Assembly: GCA_023091735.1 (NCBI GenBank)
Contig: JALKBU010000412.1
Coordinates: forward strand, 1 to 42,069
Length of the DNA: 42,069 nucleotides
Source of the DNA: Trichomonas tenax
Taxonomy: Eukaryota > Parabasalia > Trichomonadida > Trichomonadidae
Reading direction: 5' to 3'
The notes under the pieces were generated by a model. The model was not told where the DNA came from. It saw nothing but the letters and a program-made list of their open reading frames with translations, and made no database searches. Positions 21,284 to 31,640 of this stretch are shown here, piece after piece. The position numbers and the translations under genes are program-made. Each line of letters begins with the position of its first letter. Position 1 is the stretch's first letter.

Positions 21284-21535
21284 TTATGATTGTAAATATT
21301 TTGTTGGTCTTTGTGATCTCAGCAATGCCGCAAATGTTTTCGCTTGCTGCACAAGTCTCCATGCTCTTCTATCATATGAAAAAGTCACAAACATTGAAAG
21401 ATGAACTTTCTCATATTCTCCAAGTCTTTCTGTTCCTTCCATCAGGATATCCAATGAAGAAAAACAAAGTATGCTTGCTTGTGAAATATGAATAGCAAGA
21501 GTGGAGATTTCAAGAGCTCCTTGTCTGTAATTCAA
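21284..21535 (-). pseudogene. Unrecognised coding remnant
   Basis: An open minus-strand frame without an ATG start (NYRQGALEISTLAIHISQAS ... LGEYEKVHLSMFVTFSYD ... QAKTFAALLRSQRPTKYLQS). The amino-acid pattern is amphipathic and helical, and looks more like protein than the overlapping plus-strand frame at 21286. It may be the downstream end of the same minus-strand gene whose other pieces lie at 22765-23515. I do not recognise the family. Confidence 0.35.
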
Positions 21536-22764
21536 TTGTATGCATAAACATATAACAAATTTTCAATGCTTAAAGAATGTTATTATTTGAATATGATTGA
21601 GTAGTCGTTTACTTTGTATTTGATGTAGATAATATGCATCTATATATTATTGGTACTTCAATGCATATTACAGTAAACTTGTTTGATAACTTTATGATGA
21701 AATCTAAATTCTGATATCATGTTAAATTTAATTAAAGCCTTTTCAAGTATTATAATGGATATACTATCAATTTGTAGAAGCATTGGATGCAATAGCAAAG
21801 AAGAAGGCTTGATTTCGAGAGTCTTTTAGAACATAAGGAGTGTGCCAAAATTTGCCAACTAGAATGACAGCGATACTCCTGTATGAGGAAGTGCTACATA
21901 CTAATATATTAAAAAATATCATGAATTCGAGTCAGCACGTTCGTGATTTCCACGAATTCATGATAGGTAAGTAAAATAAGTTTTTAAAAAGCAAAACAAG
22001 AATTTGTAAGTTATAAATCAGGTGTGATCATCATGAAATCGATCATTTCAAAATCATATTATAGAATATGCCTGATTTGAGCATGTTCTGGCATTCCAAT
22101 ATTTTCTAAAGCCTGCGTGTAGTATTTGCAACTCGTTGATACAGCGCTTAATAAATGGAGGCGATAATTTGCATCTGATACAGTCACAAACTTATGATTA
22201 GACTTTGCCTACAATAGGGCAGATTCGCATAAACGCATGCTCGCAAAGTTGGAGGTGTTCAATGAATCTATCATATAATTTATAAGTAAAAAATTGAATT
22301 ATTTTTCTTTGATTGGGAAACTGAACAAGCAAACTGAAATCACCAATCACATCAAGTGAAGATATGGTTTTCTAACAGTTATGAAGCCAAACTCGACAAT
22401 ATTTTTTTTTGTAAGATATTTTGTTCTTTTTAAGGGTTCTTTGATCATTTTCACAGATCTTTGTGTTATGTGTAATGCATGCAATGAATATCTTCGTCTG
22501 AATTAGAGTTTTTATGAAATTATTTGAATATTACCATATATAAAATGGAAATATTGCCTTGCTTCTCGCCAAAAACATTCTCTAGGGATCACAAGTCTGT
22601 AAGCTTGGTCTTTACCCCCTTCTAGCGCATCTTATACTTGAAGGGGTGAGGCACTCATCAAAATGGTGGCAGTCCAATATTTTGAAAATTAGTTTATATA
22701 TAATACAAAATATCATAGTGTGATAACAACAAAATGCTTCTAAATGCACTTGATGTATTGCCTA
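21536..22764. other. Non-coding, possibly degenerate sequence
   Basis: I see no gene. A C/G inverted pair (CCCCTTC at 22616-22622 and GAAGGGG at 22640-22646, 17-base loop) stands out in otherwise AT-rich DNA. Confidence 0.4.
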
Positions 22765-23515
22765 TCAATAAAAAGTATATTGATGAATAGTTGAATGCTT
22801 CTTGGGAACAAAGAGATTGTTTGATGAATCAGGGAAAATTTCATTGTATAGTGAAACATTGATTGCTTCACTTTCTTCTTCATTATGGCCGTAATAGATT
22901 TGATATCCGGCTTCTACTGCGGATTAACATTGACGTCGAATTTCATTGATTTCGTCGTGCGTTGGAGTAGGCAGTTGTTCAAAACTGAATTGAATGATCT
23001 TCTACTCAATAAGACAATCGGTCAGATAGAAGATGTAGTTCTGAAGAATATATTCAAGATAGTTTTCAAAGTTGCCTTGAAAACCTGAACAAAGAGAGAT
23101 CTGATTCTATCTGAACTCGATTTTTGTAAATGATCTAGTACGGAATTTGAACTTGTGAGATGAATTCGGGTGAACGATCTCTCATTGAAGAAAGCAATTT
23201 ATCTGCATGTCTGAGCTTCAGCGTTACATATAATGTACTTACAACAGGTGATTTCTTTTCAGCATTTTTCACATAATTAGTATAAGATTGGTGAATTATC
23301 GTTGATATCTTCAGAGCGGCACCATAATACGGAGAAAACCGAAGTTCTGGATAAAAAGCTATAAATATACCATAGCAAAAACCTAAATTAGCAACATAAA
23401 GTGCTCCTCTTGTTACACTGCATAAAAGTCCTTGATTCCAATTGTAGAGATCTAGAATTACCTCAATGCCAGCTGCATAACGGTCTGTTTTCGGTATTTT
23501 TTTATTAATTTGCAT
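22765..23515 (-). pseudogene. Unrecognised broken gene
   Basis: It starts with an ATG at 23513-23515 and is open to a TAG at 23135-23137 (126 codons; MQINKKIPKTDRYAAGIEV, LNLGFC-type hydrophobic stretch YVANLGFCYGIFIAF, KSPVVSTLYVTLKLRHADKL). After a shift in frame the coding pattern resumes from about 23088 (GFQGNFENYLEYILQNYIFY) with in-frame TAG (23002-23004) and TAA (22924-22926), and ends at TGA 22765-22767 (LFVPKKHSTIHQYTFY). The continuous protein-like character across the stops argues for one former gene of roughly 250 codons. I cannot assign a family. The short plus-strand frame at 22885-23088 is its shadow. Confidence 0.5.
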
Positions 23516-24301
23516 TCAGCATCAAAAAATATTTTAATTTGTCGCGTAAACTATTTACATGACTAAATTATCCTTCAATGAAGAAAACTATATTTCTATC
23601 AATTTGCATATACATAATAGAAACAAGGTCATAAACATTATGTGGCAATTTAAATCGACTTTTGGCTATGATGTTTGCATACATAGCATGAATATATCAA
23701 TAGATTTCTCAACTTAATGAAATAACCCAAGAGTTGAATCCACTTATTAAAAAACTAGGTAGTGATATTTTCATTGGATGCATATATTCAAAGCTTACTC
23801 TTAAATTGCTTATCTGATTAATTCAAGTCACTGGATTTGAGAATATAATAGGAAAATCAACTTTTTTAACTGTAAATCTCATAAAAGAGCTGCCTTTACA
23901 TTGCAATTAAATCATTTGCATAATGTCATTCCTTGAAAAATAACTATTTCCGGAAATCACTTAAAAATTTGGGCGAGGATTCATTTTTCATAAGAGATTT
24001 CCATAGATTATATATTAAACCTCGATTCATTAATCCAAATGCAGTTCTCGAACAGCAAACAATGTTAACGCTCAAAATATTTCTCTGAGATTTTTGCTTT
24101 ATATTTCTTTGCAGTCATTTCATCCGCTAACTATATTCAACATAATTAAATCATGTTTATTCCGATTACATTATTCGTTTATTCATTCGAAGGATTTCAT
24201 TAGGATCATGAAATGTCTAACCTTATTTCAGATTTTTAATTGTCCGATATTTAGTGTGTTTCATTTAAATTTCTCAGTTAGATCCAGATACAGGAATCGA
24301 G
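23516..24301. other. AT-rich spacer with faint coding traces
   Basis: No intact gene. Around 23755-23900 a plus-strand frame reads GSDIFIGCIYSKLTLKLLI, stop, LIQVTGFENIIGKSTFL, which may be another decayed fragment, but it is too short to support. Confidence 0.35.
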
Positions 24302-26378
24302 TATGAGTCGAGCTCGTTCAAGGCACTGAAGTTGTCATCAATCAGAGTGTCGAAGTCATCATAGGTGGAGACAGCTCTGATGAAAGCTCATTTAGTGAAC
24401 GTCTGAGCACGATCACATCTCTCATATTTGAGCCATGGAGCAAAATTTCAAGCATTTCAACATTTGCTTTTTCACAATCTTCCCTCGAATCAGTTAACTT
24501 CAGCAATTGCGATAATCTACTTATGCTGAACAATTCGATGTTTTCACTTTGTTACAAGTTAGCATCTGTTATATTGTCACACTCGGAAGCGGTGAGTTTT
24601 TTCAACTCGAGCTTTGAAATCGTTAAAATTCCCGGACTCATTGGAAATTATAAACGGATGGACAGCAAAAGATATTACAATGTTTGGTAGTAATCTTGAA
24701 CAAGTAAGCATTTAAGATAATTCCAAACTTACAAATATAGAATCTTATGTTTTCTTTTATACAAAACTTCGGACTTTCTTCATCCCTCAAAATTGCAAAA
24801 TAGCAGGAGGAATTGTATTTAATGGCTGCCCTATAGAAAGCTTTGCAATTCATCCTTCAAACCCATATTACAAAATAGATACTGATGTCATATATTCAGG
24901 AACGAATAATAATACACTGTTTTACGTTTCATCTGCACGAACAGGTGAGTTTGTTATTCCTTCTTTTATAAAAACTATTTCAAGTAATTGTATGAGATCA
25001 TGTCTTATCTCAGCTGTTAATATTCATGATGATGTAACTTTCATTGATTAGAATTCCACTGTAACAATAAAATTACTAAAATTTCAGAATGTTTGTGTTT
25101 GGATTGCCCACAATTAACGTCGGTATATTTGGCAACAGCTTCTAATGCTAATATAACGATTCCAGAAGAATGTGGATCAATCGGAGATGTTACCTTCAAA
25201 ATTTCAAAAATATACTCACTCTCTTTCCTTTCGAATAATAATCCAATAATTATTGGATCATCAGTGTTTTATCAAAGTACAATTAGTAAGATAAAATTTA
25301 GTTCAAGATTACAGAGAATTGGTGAATCGTGTTTTTATCAATGTTACAATTTGCAGAGTGCCGATTTTGGAGATTCAGAAATAACATAAATCCCTGATAA
25401 TTGCTTTTACCAATGTTATATGTTGAGTTCTATCACTTTGCCTCAATCAATACGAAGGATTGGAATCAGCGCATTCTATATGTGCAAAACATTAGGAAAC
25501 ATCTGAATCGAGAACGCAGTTGTCTCAACAATCGAAACATCTGCGTTCTCATTGAGTGGTCTTTCTTCTGCAAATCTACCAAATAATATATCGAATCTCA
25601 ACTTATATTCGTTCAAGGAGAGCAAAATCAGAACACTGACTGCATCATGTGATATTCCAACACAGTGCTTCAAAGATTGTTCTTCTCTTGAAACAGTCAC
25701 ACTGACGACCGGCGTTGTCACAATATACGAGAATGCATTCGAATCTTGCGCGAATCTCGTTTCTGTTTCTGTTCCTGCATCGATTGAACTCATCAGAGGA
25801 TTTTCATTCATGAACTGCTATTTGCTGTCTTCTTTCTCTACCGAGAAGAATTCTAACATTCGAAACATCTATGGAGGAACATTCGTCGGATGCAGCAGCC
25901 TTTCGAAGATAAGACTCGATCCGAGTGACACGAGACTGCGATTCACAAATGTTGCTCTGACAACATTCGCAGAAGATAGTCTGATCATATTCATCCCGTT
26001 CAGTCCGATAATGACATTCATTGTTCCACCCGAGATTGTATCAATCAACAACTACGCGTTCATGCAGTGCACGAACCTGAGGAGGATCCTCTTCAACGGG
26101 AACAAGATCAAGACAATCAGCATCAACGCATTCACAGGATGCACGAGATTCAAGTTTCTGTTTTTCGCATCATCGAGTCTTCAACAGATCGGCGAAGGAT
26201 CATTCGACGGCTGTGGTTCTCTTTCTCGTTGTGGCTCCATCAGCTTCCTCAAGACGTCAAAGAGCGATGCTTCGCAAAGTTCAAATTCAGCGACTGCGTT
26301 TTCTCACAATCATGTGATCCATTCGAGATCAAGACATGTCGACCGACATCATATCGTGCCACATTTTCGTTTCTATAG
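24302..26378 (+). pseudogene. BspA-like leucine-rich repeat surface protein, broken
   Basis: Repeats of the BspA/TpLRR (LRR_5) type run through the region: PNYAF-like units such as IGESCFYQCYNLQSADFGD, CFKDCSSLETVTLTTGVVTI, AFESCANLVSVSVPASIELI, AFMQCTNLRRILFNGNKI, AFTGCTRFKFLFFASSSLQQ. BspA-like proteins are the largest surface family of Trichomonas and are thought to mediate adhesion. The frame changes near 24600 and 25060 and again near 26200, and in-frame stops lie at 24713 (TAA), 25049 (TAG), 25387 (TAA) and 25504 (TGA). The longest intact run is 25507-26200. No signal peptide or transmembrane helix is visible, so both ends may be missing. The 3' part (25550-26350) is distinctly richer in G+C than the 5' part. 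Confidence 0.8.
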
Positions 26379-26593
26379 CAGTGATATTATAATAAAAATG
26401 AAGGCCATCAGATTTCTCTTAACTTTAAATTTGTTTTTTCTTGAAACGTGCAATTAAGAAAAATACTCAATTCGGCAAATTTCTATATCAATTGACTCTT
26501 AAACACTTTAGTATTCCATTGCTATTGAACATTTATCGATAAATCAGCGCATTGACAAAGGTAGTTGTTCTTTTGTATCAAGTTCAATGACAA

Positions 26594-27106
26594 ATACTTC
26601 GAAAATCCATTATATCATGTCCTTCAGGAACATATTCAGATTGGAATGTATGCATAGATTGTGTTGAAAATTGTTCATCATGTTCCAGTAATGAAATATG
26701 TGAAAAATGTTTGAGCGGTTCAAAGCTTTATCATAATGAATGTATTAATTTGTGTCCATCTGGAACTTATGATTTGAATGATGTTTGTTATGATTGTGAA
26801 TTATCAAATTGCGAGTCTTGTTCAAGTTTCGAAACTTGCAAACAATGGAAGTCTTGTTATAACCTTTACAAGAACATATGTGTCGGTGTATGTCCAGAAG
26901 GAACATTCAAAAATGGAAACACGTGTCAGCAATGTTCATCTTCATGCAAGATATGCAATGGACCGAACTCAAATGAATGCACTTCATGTGGCAAAACGAA
27001 ATGCATGAAAGACGGAAGATGTTTAATGATCTCAAAAGAACCAGAATACATCAAAACCAACACAAAGGTTATTTTTGGAGTGCTAATTAATGAAATGGTG
27101 AATTGA
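26594..27106 (+). pseudogene. Cys-rich (furin/EGF-like repeat) surface protein fragment
   Basis: A frame open from about 26594 without an ATG reads SCPSGTYSDWNVCIDCVENC, CEKCLSGSKLYHNECINLCP, SGTYDLNDVCYDC, CPEGTFKNGNTCQQC, CKICNGPNSNECTSC and ends IKTNTKVIFGVLINEMVN. The repeating CPSGTY/CPEGTF and CxxC spacing is that of furin-like or VSP-like extracellular repeats. The expected signal peptide is missing and the last residues look like the beginning of a transmembrane helix (KVIFGVLI) cut short by a frameshift. It ends 30 bases before the inverted-repeat element at 27137. Either an independent gene or the tail of the BspA-like gene upstream. Confidence 0.6.
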
Positions 27107-27136
27107 CAATTTTGCATGAGACTCTTATTCTAAATA

Positions 27137-27171
27137 TAGGGTGTACAATGGTGTGTTTAGCGCAGAAAGAT
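27137..27171 (+). repeat. Left terminal inverted repeat of the element
   Basis: Begins TAGGGTGTACAA; differs from the right end at 5 of 35 positions (9, 13, 14, 26, 31). Confidence 0.8.
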
Positions 27172-28359
27172 TGGAGCAAATCTGAATCATTCTATTAACA
27201 CATATATAATCTATACCTATAATAACTCTTATATAGAGAAATGTGTCATATAATTTTGACGCCATAGCGGGATATAAAATCAAAATTGAGTCTGAGAGCG
27301 GTTTCGCCGGAAAAATTGGCGCCGAAATGTTCATTTTTTGATGTGACGAAGAAAAAATTTTCACTCTCTCTTCAAAAAATTTTTGAAACAATCTTTCTCT
27401 GCTATTATACATATAGTATACATCGTATATAATCTATGTATATACTCATAATTGTAACTGAATCTTAAGTTGCTGATAAGCAATCCCATAAATAGAAACG
27501 GCTCGAATTTTGACAATCTGAGATGGAATTTTTTTGTTTTCATTACAGTCAACCCAATGATTGATAAAAGACATAGACAATAGTTACCGTATATAATAGA
27601 TACAATATTGATTATAATAACATTAGTAGATAGATGATTTATTAATGATATGCAAACGAAAATCTCGAAAGACATGTTTTCTCCGCAAACACAATTTGAC
27701 TCCCATCGAATATTTGCTTTAACATTAAGTATTGAGATGTACCAATTATTTTTGCTAAGGACACAACAGATCTATAGTTGATGTTCTATTACCCTCTGCA
27801 ATTGAATGAAGTCAAGTATGATGTATATGGTCAAAACAGCATTTAAATTACAAATTTGAAAAATATGACGTAATTTTTTATTTTGATCTGATACAGATAT
27901 TTTGAAGGACAACAACAATATAATATATATAAATAAGATATATACTTATTGAATATTAACATTATATAGATTGTAGTTGATTGTGAACACAATATGGCAT
28001 CATGACAAATGATGAAAGTGTTTTCACTTTTTTGAAATTTCACAAAACAAATTCAGTTTTGCTTTTATAAAGTTATTCAAGTTACACACCCTTAATTTTT
28101 TATTGTGCTCTATAGATTCAGATTCAGAATCGTTGTGCCTATCTATGCATATGCTTAAATTGATCTGTACTTTGCTATTGGTCACTATATTCAAGCAAGA
28201 AAAAATTTTGATACCAAAATTGTGCAAAAAAATGACGGATGTCAAAATTGTGCTATTTGAGCGACTTATAATTGAAATAGAAACTTCAAACTATAGCTAT
28301 AATGCTTAAATTTGATAGGATTTATAATGATGTTATTATAACATTTCAACTCATTCTCT

Positions 28360-28394
28360 ATCTGTCTGTGCTAAACACACTCTTGCACACCCTA
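28360..28394 (-). repeat. Right terminal inverted repeat of the element
   Basis: On the plus strand it ends TTGCACACCCTA, followed by the TA duplication; see the left repeat for the mismatches. Confidence 0.8.
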
Positions 28395-28396
28395 TA

Positions 28397-28729
28397 AAGA
28401 TTTATTAAAAATCAATTTTCGAGTCAATTCTTGAAATATTTCAAAAAAATATGTACTTGTTGGTGTTAAATCTGAATTTCATGTCATTTAATAGTAGATA
28501 TGTACTCGTTCGTGTTATCCAAATTAATTTTGACATGTAAAATATGTGTCAAATATATTTGTCATGTAAACTTTTTATGTAGAAAAAGACTGTGAATCCA
28601 TAATACCCTCCATCTAAAGAACCCAGATATAACGTCTAACGTATTTTTTGAAAACAAAATTGTGCAGAAAAAAAATTAACGCCTTGATTTCATAATAAAC
28701 CGCCATCTTAACGTTTTGCATTTCCACCA
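28397..28729. other. Spacer upstream of the LisH-like gene
   Basis: No gene. It holds TGACATGTAAA at 28531-28541 and TGTCATGTAAA at 28560-28570 with GTGTCAAA between them, the same motif cluster as at 1185-1213 and 13074-13165. The final 30 bases (CGCCATCTTAACGTTTTGCA then TTTCCACCA) precede the ATG. Confidence 0.45.
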
Positions 28730-29914
28730 ATGAGAAGACATGACGCCCCGTCGAGCACTGCAGGCACCAACATTGCTGGATCGAAGGACATCCAGAAGTT
28801 GTTCCTCAACATGATTGCTTCTCAGCTAAATCAAAAAGCAGCGCAAAAAGGAAAATCGATCTCGAAGCAGATGAACCAATCGAGGCAGTACACATTGGCT
28901 GCACGATTCGTCGGCAATTTCCTGTGGGAACAGGGAATGCTTAAGTCTCTTCAAACGGCCAGCCTCGAAACAGGCGGATTAATCAAAACAAATCAACTTC
29001 CACAGCCAATTGCCCGCGACTTCAGATACAAATCCGAAAATAACTTCTTCAAGCAGCTCGTTAGTGATACAAGGCCTCGTCTTGAACTACCAACGCCGTT
29101 ACCAGACAACGCGAGCTCTTTCGTCTCTTCTGTTGCAGAGTCTTACTCCGCAGCCCCAGTTCAGAGCCGCGGCATCGAAAAGAAGGCCGAGCGCTCTCAT
29201 CACGGACATCATCGCCGCGAAGAGCCAGAAACAAAGCACTCTCACCACCATTCATCACGCGATGCGCCACGCAGGTCGTCTCACCACCACCGCCATGCGC
29301 CTAAACCAGTTTCATACACAGAAACATATGAAACAGCGCCACGCCGCCATCACCACTCATCCAGAGGCCATCACCACCATCGCCGTGCGGAACCTTCATA
29401 CACAGAATCTTACATCTCGACACAAACAGTTTCATATGGAGCCGTTAAACAGCGCGGACTCCCAACAAAGAGCAAATCCAAGAAGCCACAGGCACCGCCA
29501 GGCAAGCTCACATTCAAGGAGCGTGTTGCACGCCTTCTCATGAAGAATAACCTCACTGTTGAAACATCGCTCAATTTCGAGTATCTCGGCGATCCAAACG
29601 CTTATACAGCCTACTATCCAGCTGATCCAGTCGGCTCTTACATGCCACCAACAGCCAAGAGCACATCAAATCATGATGAAGACTACTACGAGGACGAGGA
29701 GGATCAAGGAACAGAATACTACTACTCCAAGAGCAAAGTCTCATCATCCAAGAAGACACCATCGAGATCATCCCATTCCTATAAAGCGGAAGAGGAAGAA
29801 GCCAACGAGAAGGAAGAAGAGGATGAAGAGGAAGATGAGGAAGAGGAAGAAGAGGAAGAGGAAGATGAGGAAGAAGACGAGGAAGAGGCTGAAGCTGAAG
29901 GCGAGGAAGAGTAA
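28730..29914 (+). CDS. LisH-like, His-rich protein with acidic tail
   Basis: 394 residues, ATG at 28730. Seen: an N-terminal helical region whose residues 57-82 (AARFVGNFLWEQGMLKSLQT ... ETG) fit the LisH dimerisation pattern (LI..YL...G...T...F..E); a basic His/Arg/Ser-rich segment (156-220) with several HH or HHHH runs; YTET/YTES repeats (196-228); a short conserved-looking block (258-300; KLTFKERVARLLMKNNLTVE); DYYEDEEDQGTEYYYS (318-333); and a terminal Glu/Asp tract (354-394) of nearly uninterrupted acid residues. LisH proteins of this layout (FOP/OFD1 type) often sit at basal bodies or centrosomes; that role is inference. Codon use is more G+C-rich than in its neighbours. The gene is followed by AATAAATAATG at 29945-29955. 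It converges on the Rab gene 168 bases away. Confidence 0.65.
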   Translation: MRRHDAPSSTAGTNIAGSKDIQKLFLNMIASQLNQKAAQKGKSISKQMNQSRQYTLAARFVGNFLWEQGMLKSLQTASLETGGLIKTNQLPQPIARDFRYKSENNFFKQLVSDTRPRLELPTPLPDNASSFVSSVAESYSAAPVQSRGIEKKAERSHHGHHRREEPETKHSHHHSSRDAPRRSSHHHRHAPKPVSYTETYETAPRRHHHSSRGHHHHRRAEPSYTESYISTQTVSYGAVKQRGLPTKSKSKKPQAPPGKLTFKERVARLLMKNNLTVETSLNFEYLGDPNAYTAYYPADPVGSYMPPTAKSTSNHDEDYYEDEEDQGTEYYYSKSKVSSSKKTPSRSSHSYKAEEEEANEKEEEDEEEDEEEEEEEEEDEEEDEEEAEAEGEEE

Positions 29915-30082
29915 TTTGATTTTTATGGTATTTTATATTTTTCAAATAAATAATGAAATGTGGTTTAATTCAATATTTAATAATTTTAATTTTTAAAAAA
30001 TTTCAATTACAATTAGTCGTCCATTCCAAGACATATACAAGCAGAGTCAAAACCTTCATTATTTCTCGATGCATTTTTCAAA

Positions 30083-30667
30083 TTATTTGCAACATGCAGT
30101 AGACTTATTGTCGCGGGTTTTTTCAAGATTAACAACTTCCTCTGATTGTTCAAATACTCCTAAAGCTTCATTTGCGGTATCAAAAATGACATTTTCAAGT
30201 TGTGAATAATTTGTTCCTTTACGAGCACTTATTTCAATCCATTTAGCATCAATACTTTCTGCATATTTTTGTGCCTCCTCGGCAGTTACTACACGTTGAT
30301 CTTCTAAATCAATTTTATTTCCAATAACAATAATTTTAGTGGAATCCATGACCTCTCGTACTGCCTGATAGTGGTAAGGTAATTTCTCAAATGAATTTCT
30401 GTCGTTTATAGCATATACAAGTAATGCAATATGGGAATCTCTGATATATAAGTGTGTCATACTTCTGTATCTCTCTTGTCCCGCTGTATCAAAGAAATTG
30501 AAATCAATTTGTTTGTCTCCCTTTGAAATTGGAAAACTGGCGGAACTTGTGGCAACAGTTGGTCCTTCGTAACCCGCCATGTCACGGAGATATGGATTAA
30601 GCTTACGGAATATCGTGGACTTTCCTATTTGCGCTTCGCCAAGTAAGATCGTTTTCGCTACAGACAT
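30083..30667 (-). CDS. Rab-family small GTPase
   Basis: 194 residues from ATG 30665-30667; the frame stays open 48 codons further upstream, but MSVAKTILLG is the normal Rab start. Motifs: P-loop GEAQIGKS (residues 10-17), switch I Thr in GPTVATS, DTAGQERYRS (switch II), GNKIDL, and EISARKG (SA-K motif). The C-terminus ends TACCK, with the cysteine pair for geranylgeranylation. It should act in vesicle transport on membranes. The effector sequence is Rab-like and nearest in feel to the Rab5/21/22 group, but trichomonads have very many lineage-specific Rabs and I give no subfamily. The P-loop glutamine (GEAQIGKS) is unusual; most Rabs have a small residue there. Confidence 0.93.
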   Translation of the reverse strand: MSVAKTILLGEAQIGKSTIFRKLNPYLRDMAGYEGPTVATSSASFPISKGDKQIDFNFFDTAGQERYRSMTHLYIRDSHIALLVYAINDRNSFEKLPYHYQAVREVMDSTKIIVIGNKIDLEDQRVVTAEEAQKYAESIDAKWIEISARKGTNYSQLENVIFDTANEALGVFEQSEEVVNLEKTRDNKSTACCK

Positions 30668-31062
30668 TTTATGAAATTTTTTTAAAAATCCAATACTTTT
30701 TTTATTGATAAACTTATTCAAAAATTTTCTGGAAAAATTAATTTCATTGGCAGACACTTTGCTCCAAAAGTGTAGTAGTATACAGATTGTGATTTTTGGA
30801 GGTAATCCCAAAAAATCAGCAATCTGAGAATATCCATAATCATAATTTCCCCAATATATGAAATAAACAATTTTCCTATCATTTATATCAAAATTCCAAT
30901 AATTTCTATAATTTGTTATTAAAATGTATTGTTTAATTAATAATCTAAATTCTTATTGTTATGATTTATTAATGGTTTCCTATAAATTTGTAAAAATAAA
31001 AAATATTTTTTATATATTATGAAAAAAAAAATTAATATATTTTTTTCTTCTAATAAATAATT
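30668..31062. other. Spacer between Rab and the virus-like island
   Basis: Very AT-rich, no gene. TTTCATAAAATG lies at the Rab start (minus strand), close to but not matching the initiator consensus. The boundary of the virus-like island falls in or near this region; no inverted repeat is visible at it. Confidence 0.4.
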
Positions 31063-31065
31063 ATG
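31045..31065 (+). promoter_or_regulatory. Shared upstream motif, copy 1
   Basis: TTCTAATAAATAATTATG immediately before and including the ATG of the first island gene; nearly identical to the sequence before the second island gene (31641-31658). Confidence 0.45.
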
Positions 31066-31632
31066 ACAACAACTCAAAATATTCTTAACTTATCACAGGA
31101 ACAATTTAATGAAATTTTCATTGGTAGAAATCCTAAAGTAGATGATGAAGAAAATGTTAAATATAAATTATATACTATTTATAAAAATCTTTTGAAAATT
31201 ACAGGATGTGCTCATGAAAATATTTCTGAACTGAAACGTGCTAAGAAAAATAAAGTTATAACTGTCTTAAATAATTTCATATTGAAACTTAACGAATATG
31301 ATTTGGTGTTACACGCTTGATTTATTCCTGAAATATACAACTATAATAAATTTACAGCAAGCAAAAATCGTAAATATATAATTGTGGAAGATATTAAAGT
31401 ATTAGTAGGTTCGAAATATTGGCCGGATACTGTGGCACATGCTGATTTCGTAGAACGTGATAAATATTTTGATTCTGCTATTTGTGTCTGTAATGGTACC
31501 GAAGCTAGACATTTATCAAAATATGAGATAATTAGACCATTAAGAAGTTTCAAATTATGGTTCATAAATCCATACGGTAATAGAGAAACACAAGTTAAAG
31601 CAATAATTGCTAGATTTTTATTAGTTTATTAA
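31063..31632 (+). pseudogene. Virus-like island gene 1 (one in-frame stop)
   Basis: 190 codons in one frame from ATG 31063 to TAA, interrupted by a single TGA at 31318-31320. First part: MTTTQNILNLSQEQFNEIFI, a helical Lys/Asn-rich segment. Second part: KYIIVEDIKVLVGSKYWPDT ... VCNGTEARHLSKYEIIRPLR ... WFINPYGNRETQVKAIIARF. The absence of frameshifts over 570 bases suggests the stop is recent, or is read through. I do not recognise the product. It heads a plus-strand pair (23 bases to the next ORF). Confidence 0.5.
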
Positions 31633-31640
31633 ATTTTATT

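Larger units (their letters stand above)
27137..28394. mobile_element. 1258-bp DNA transposon-like element with 35-bp TIRs and TA duplication
   Basis: The ends are inverted repeats: 27137-27171 begins TAGGGTGT and contains GTGTGTTTAGC; the reverse complement of 28360-28394 gives the same with 30 of 35 bases identical. A TA lies immediately outside each end (27135-27136 and 28395-28396), the target duplication of Tc1/mariner elements. The length is also in the mariner range, and mariner elements are known from Trichomonas vaginalis. Inside I find no recognisable transposase: only short frames on both strands and an imperfect G+C-rich inverted segment at 27300-27330 (TTTCGCCGG ... GGCGCCGAAA). 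It is therefore either a very decayed copy or a non-autonomous one. Confidence 0.75.

Noticed and set aside
27125..28309. Short frames inside the inverted-repeat element as transposase remnants
   Set aside because: None shows a helix-turn-helix or DDE-type pattern that I can recognise; calling them transposase would be guesswork.
29010..29996. Plus- and minus-strand frames overlapping the LisH-like gene (His/Thr-rich, Arg/Lys-rich, Leu/Pro-rich)
   Set aside because: They are by-products of the repetitive GAA/GAG and CAC/CAT codons of the real gene in other frames.
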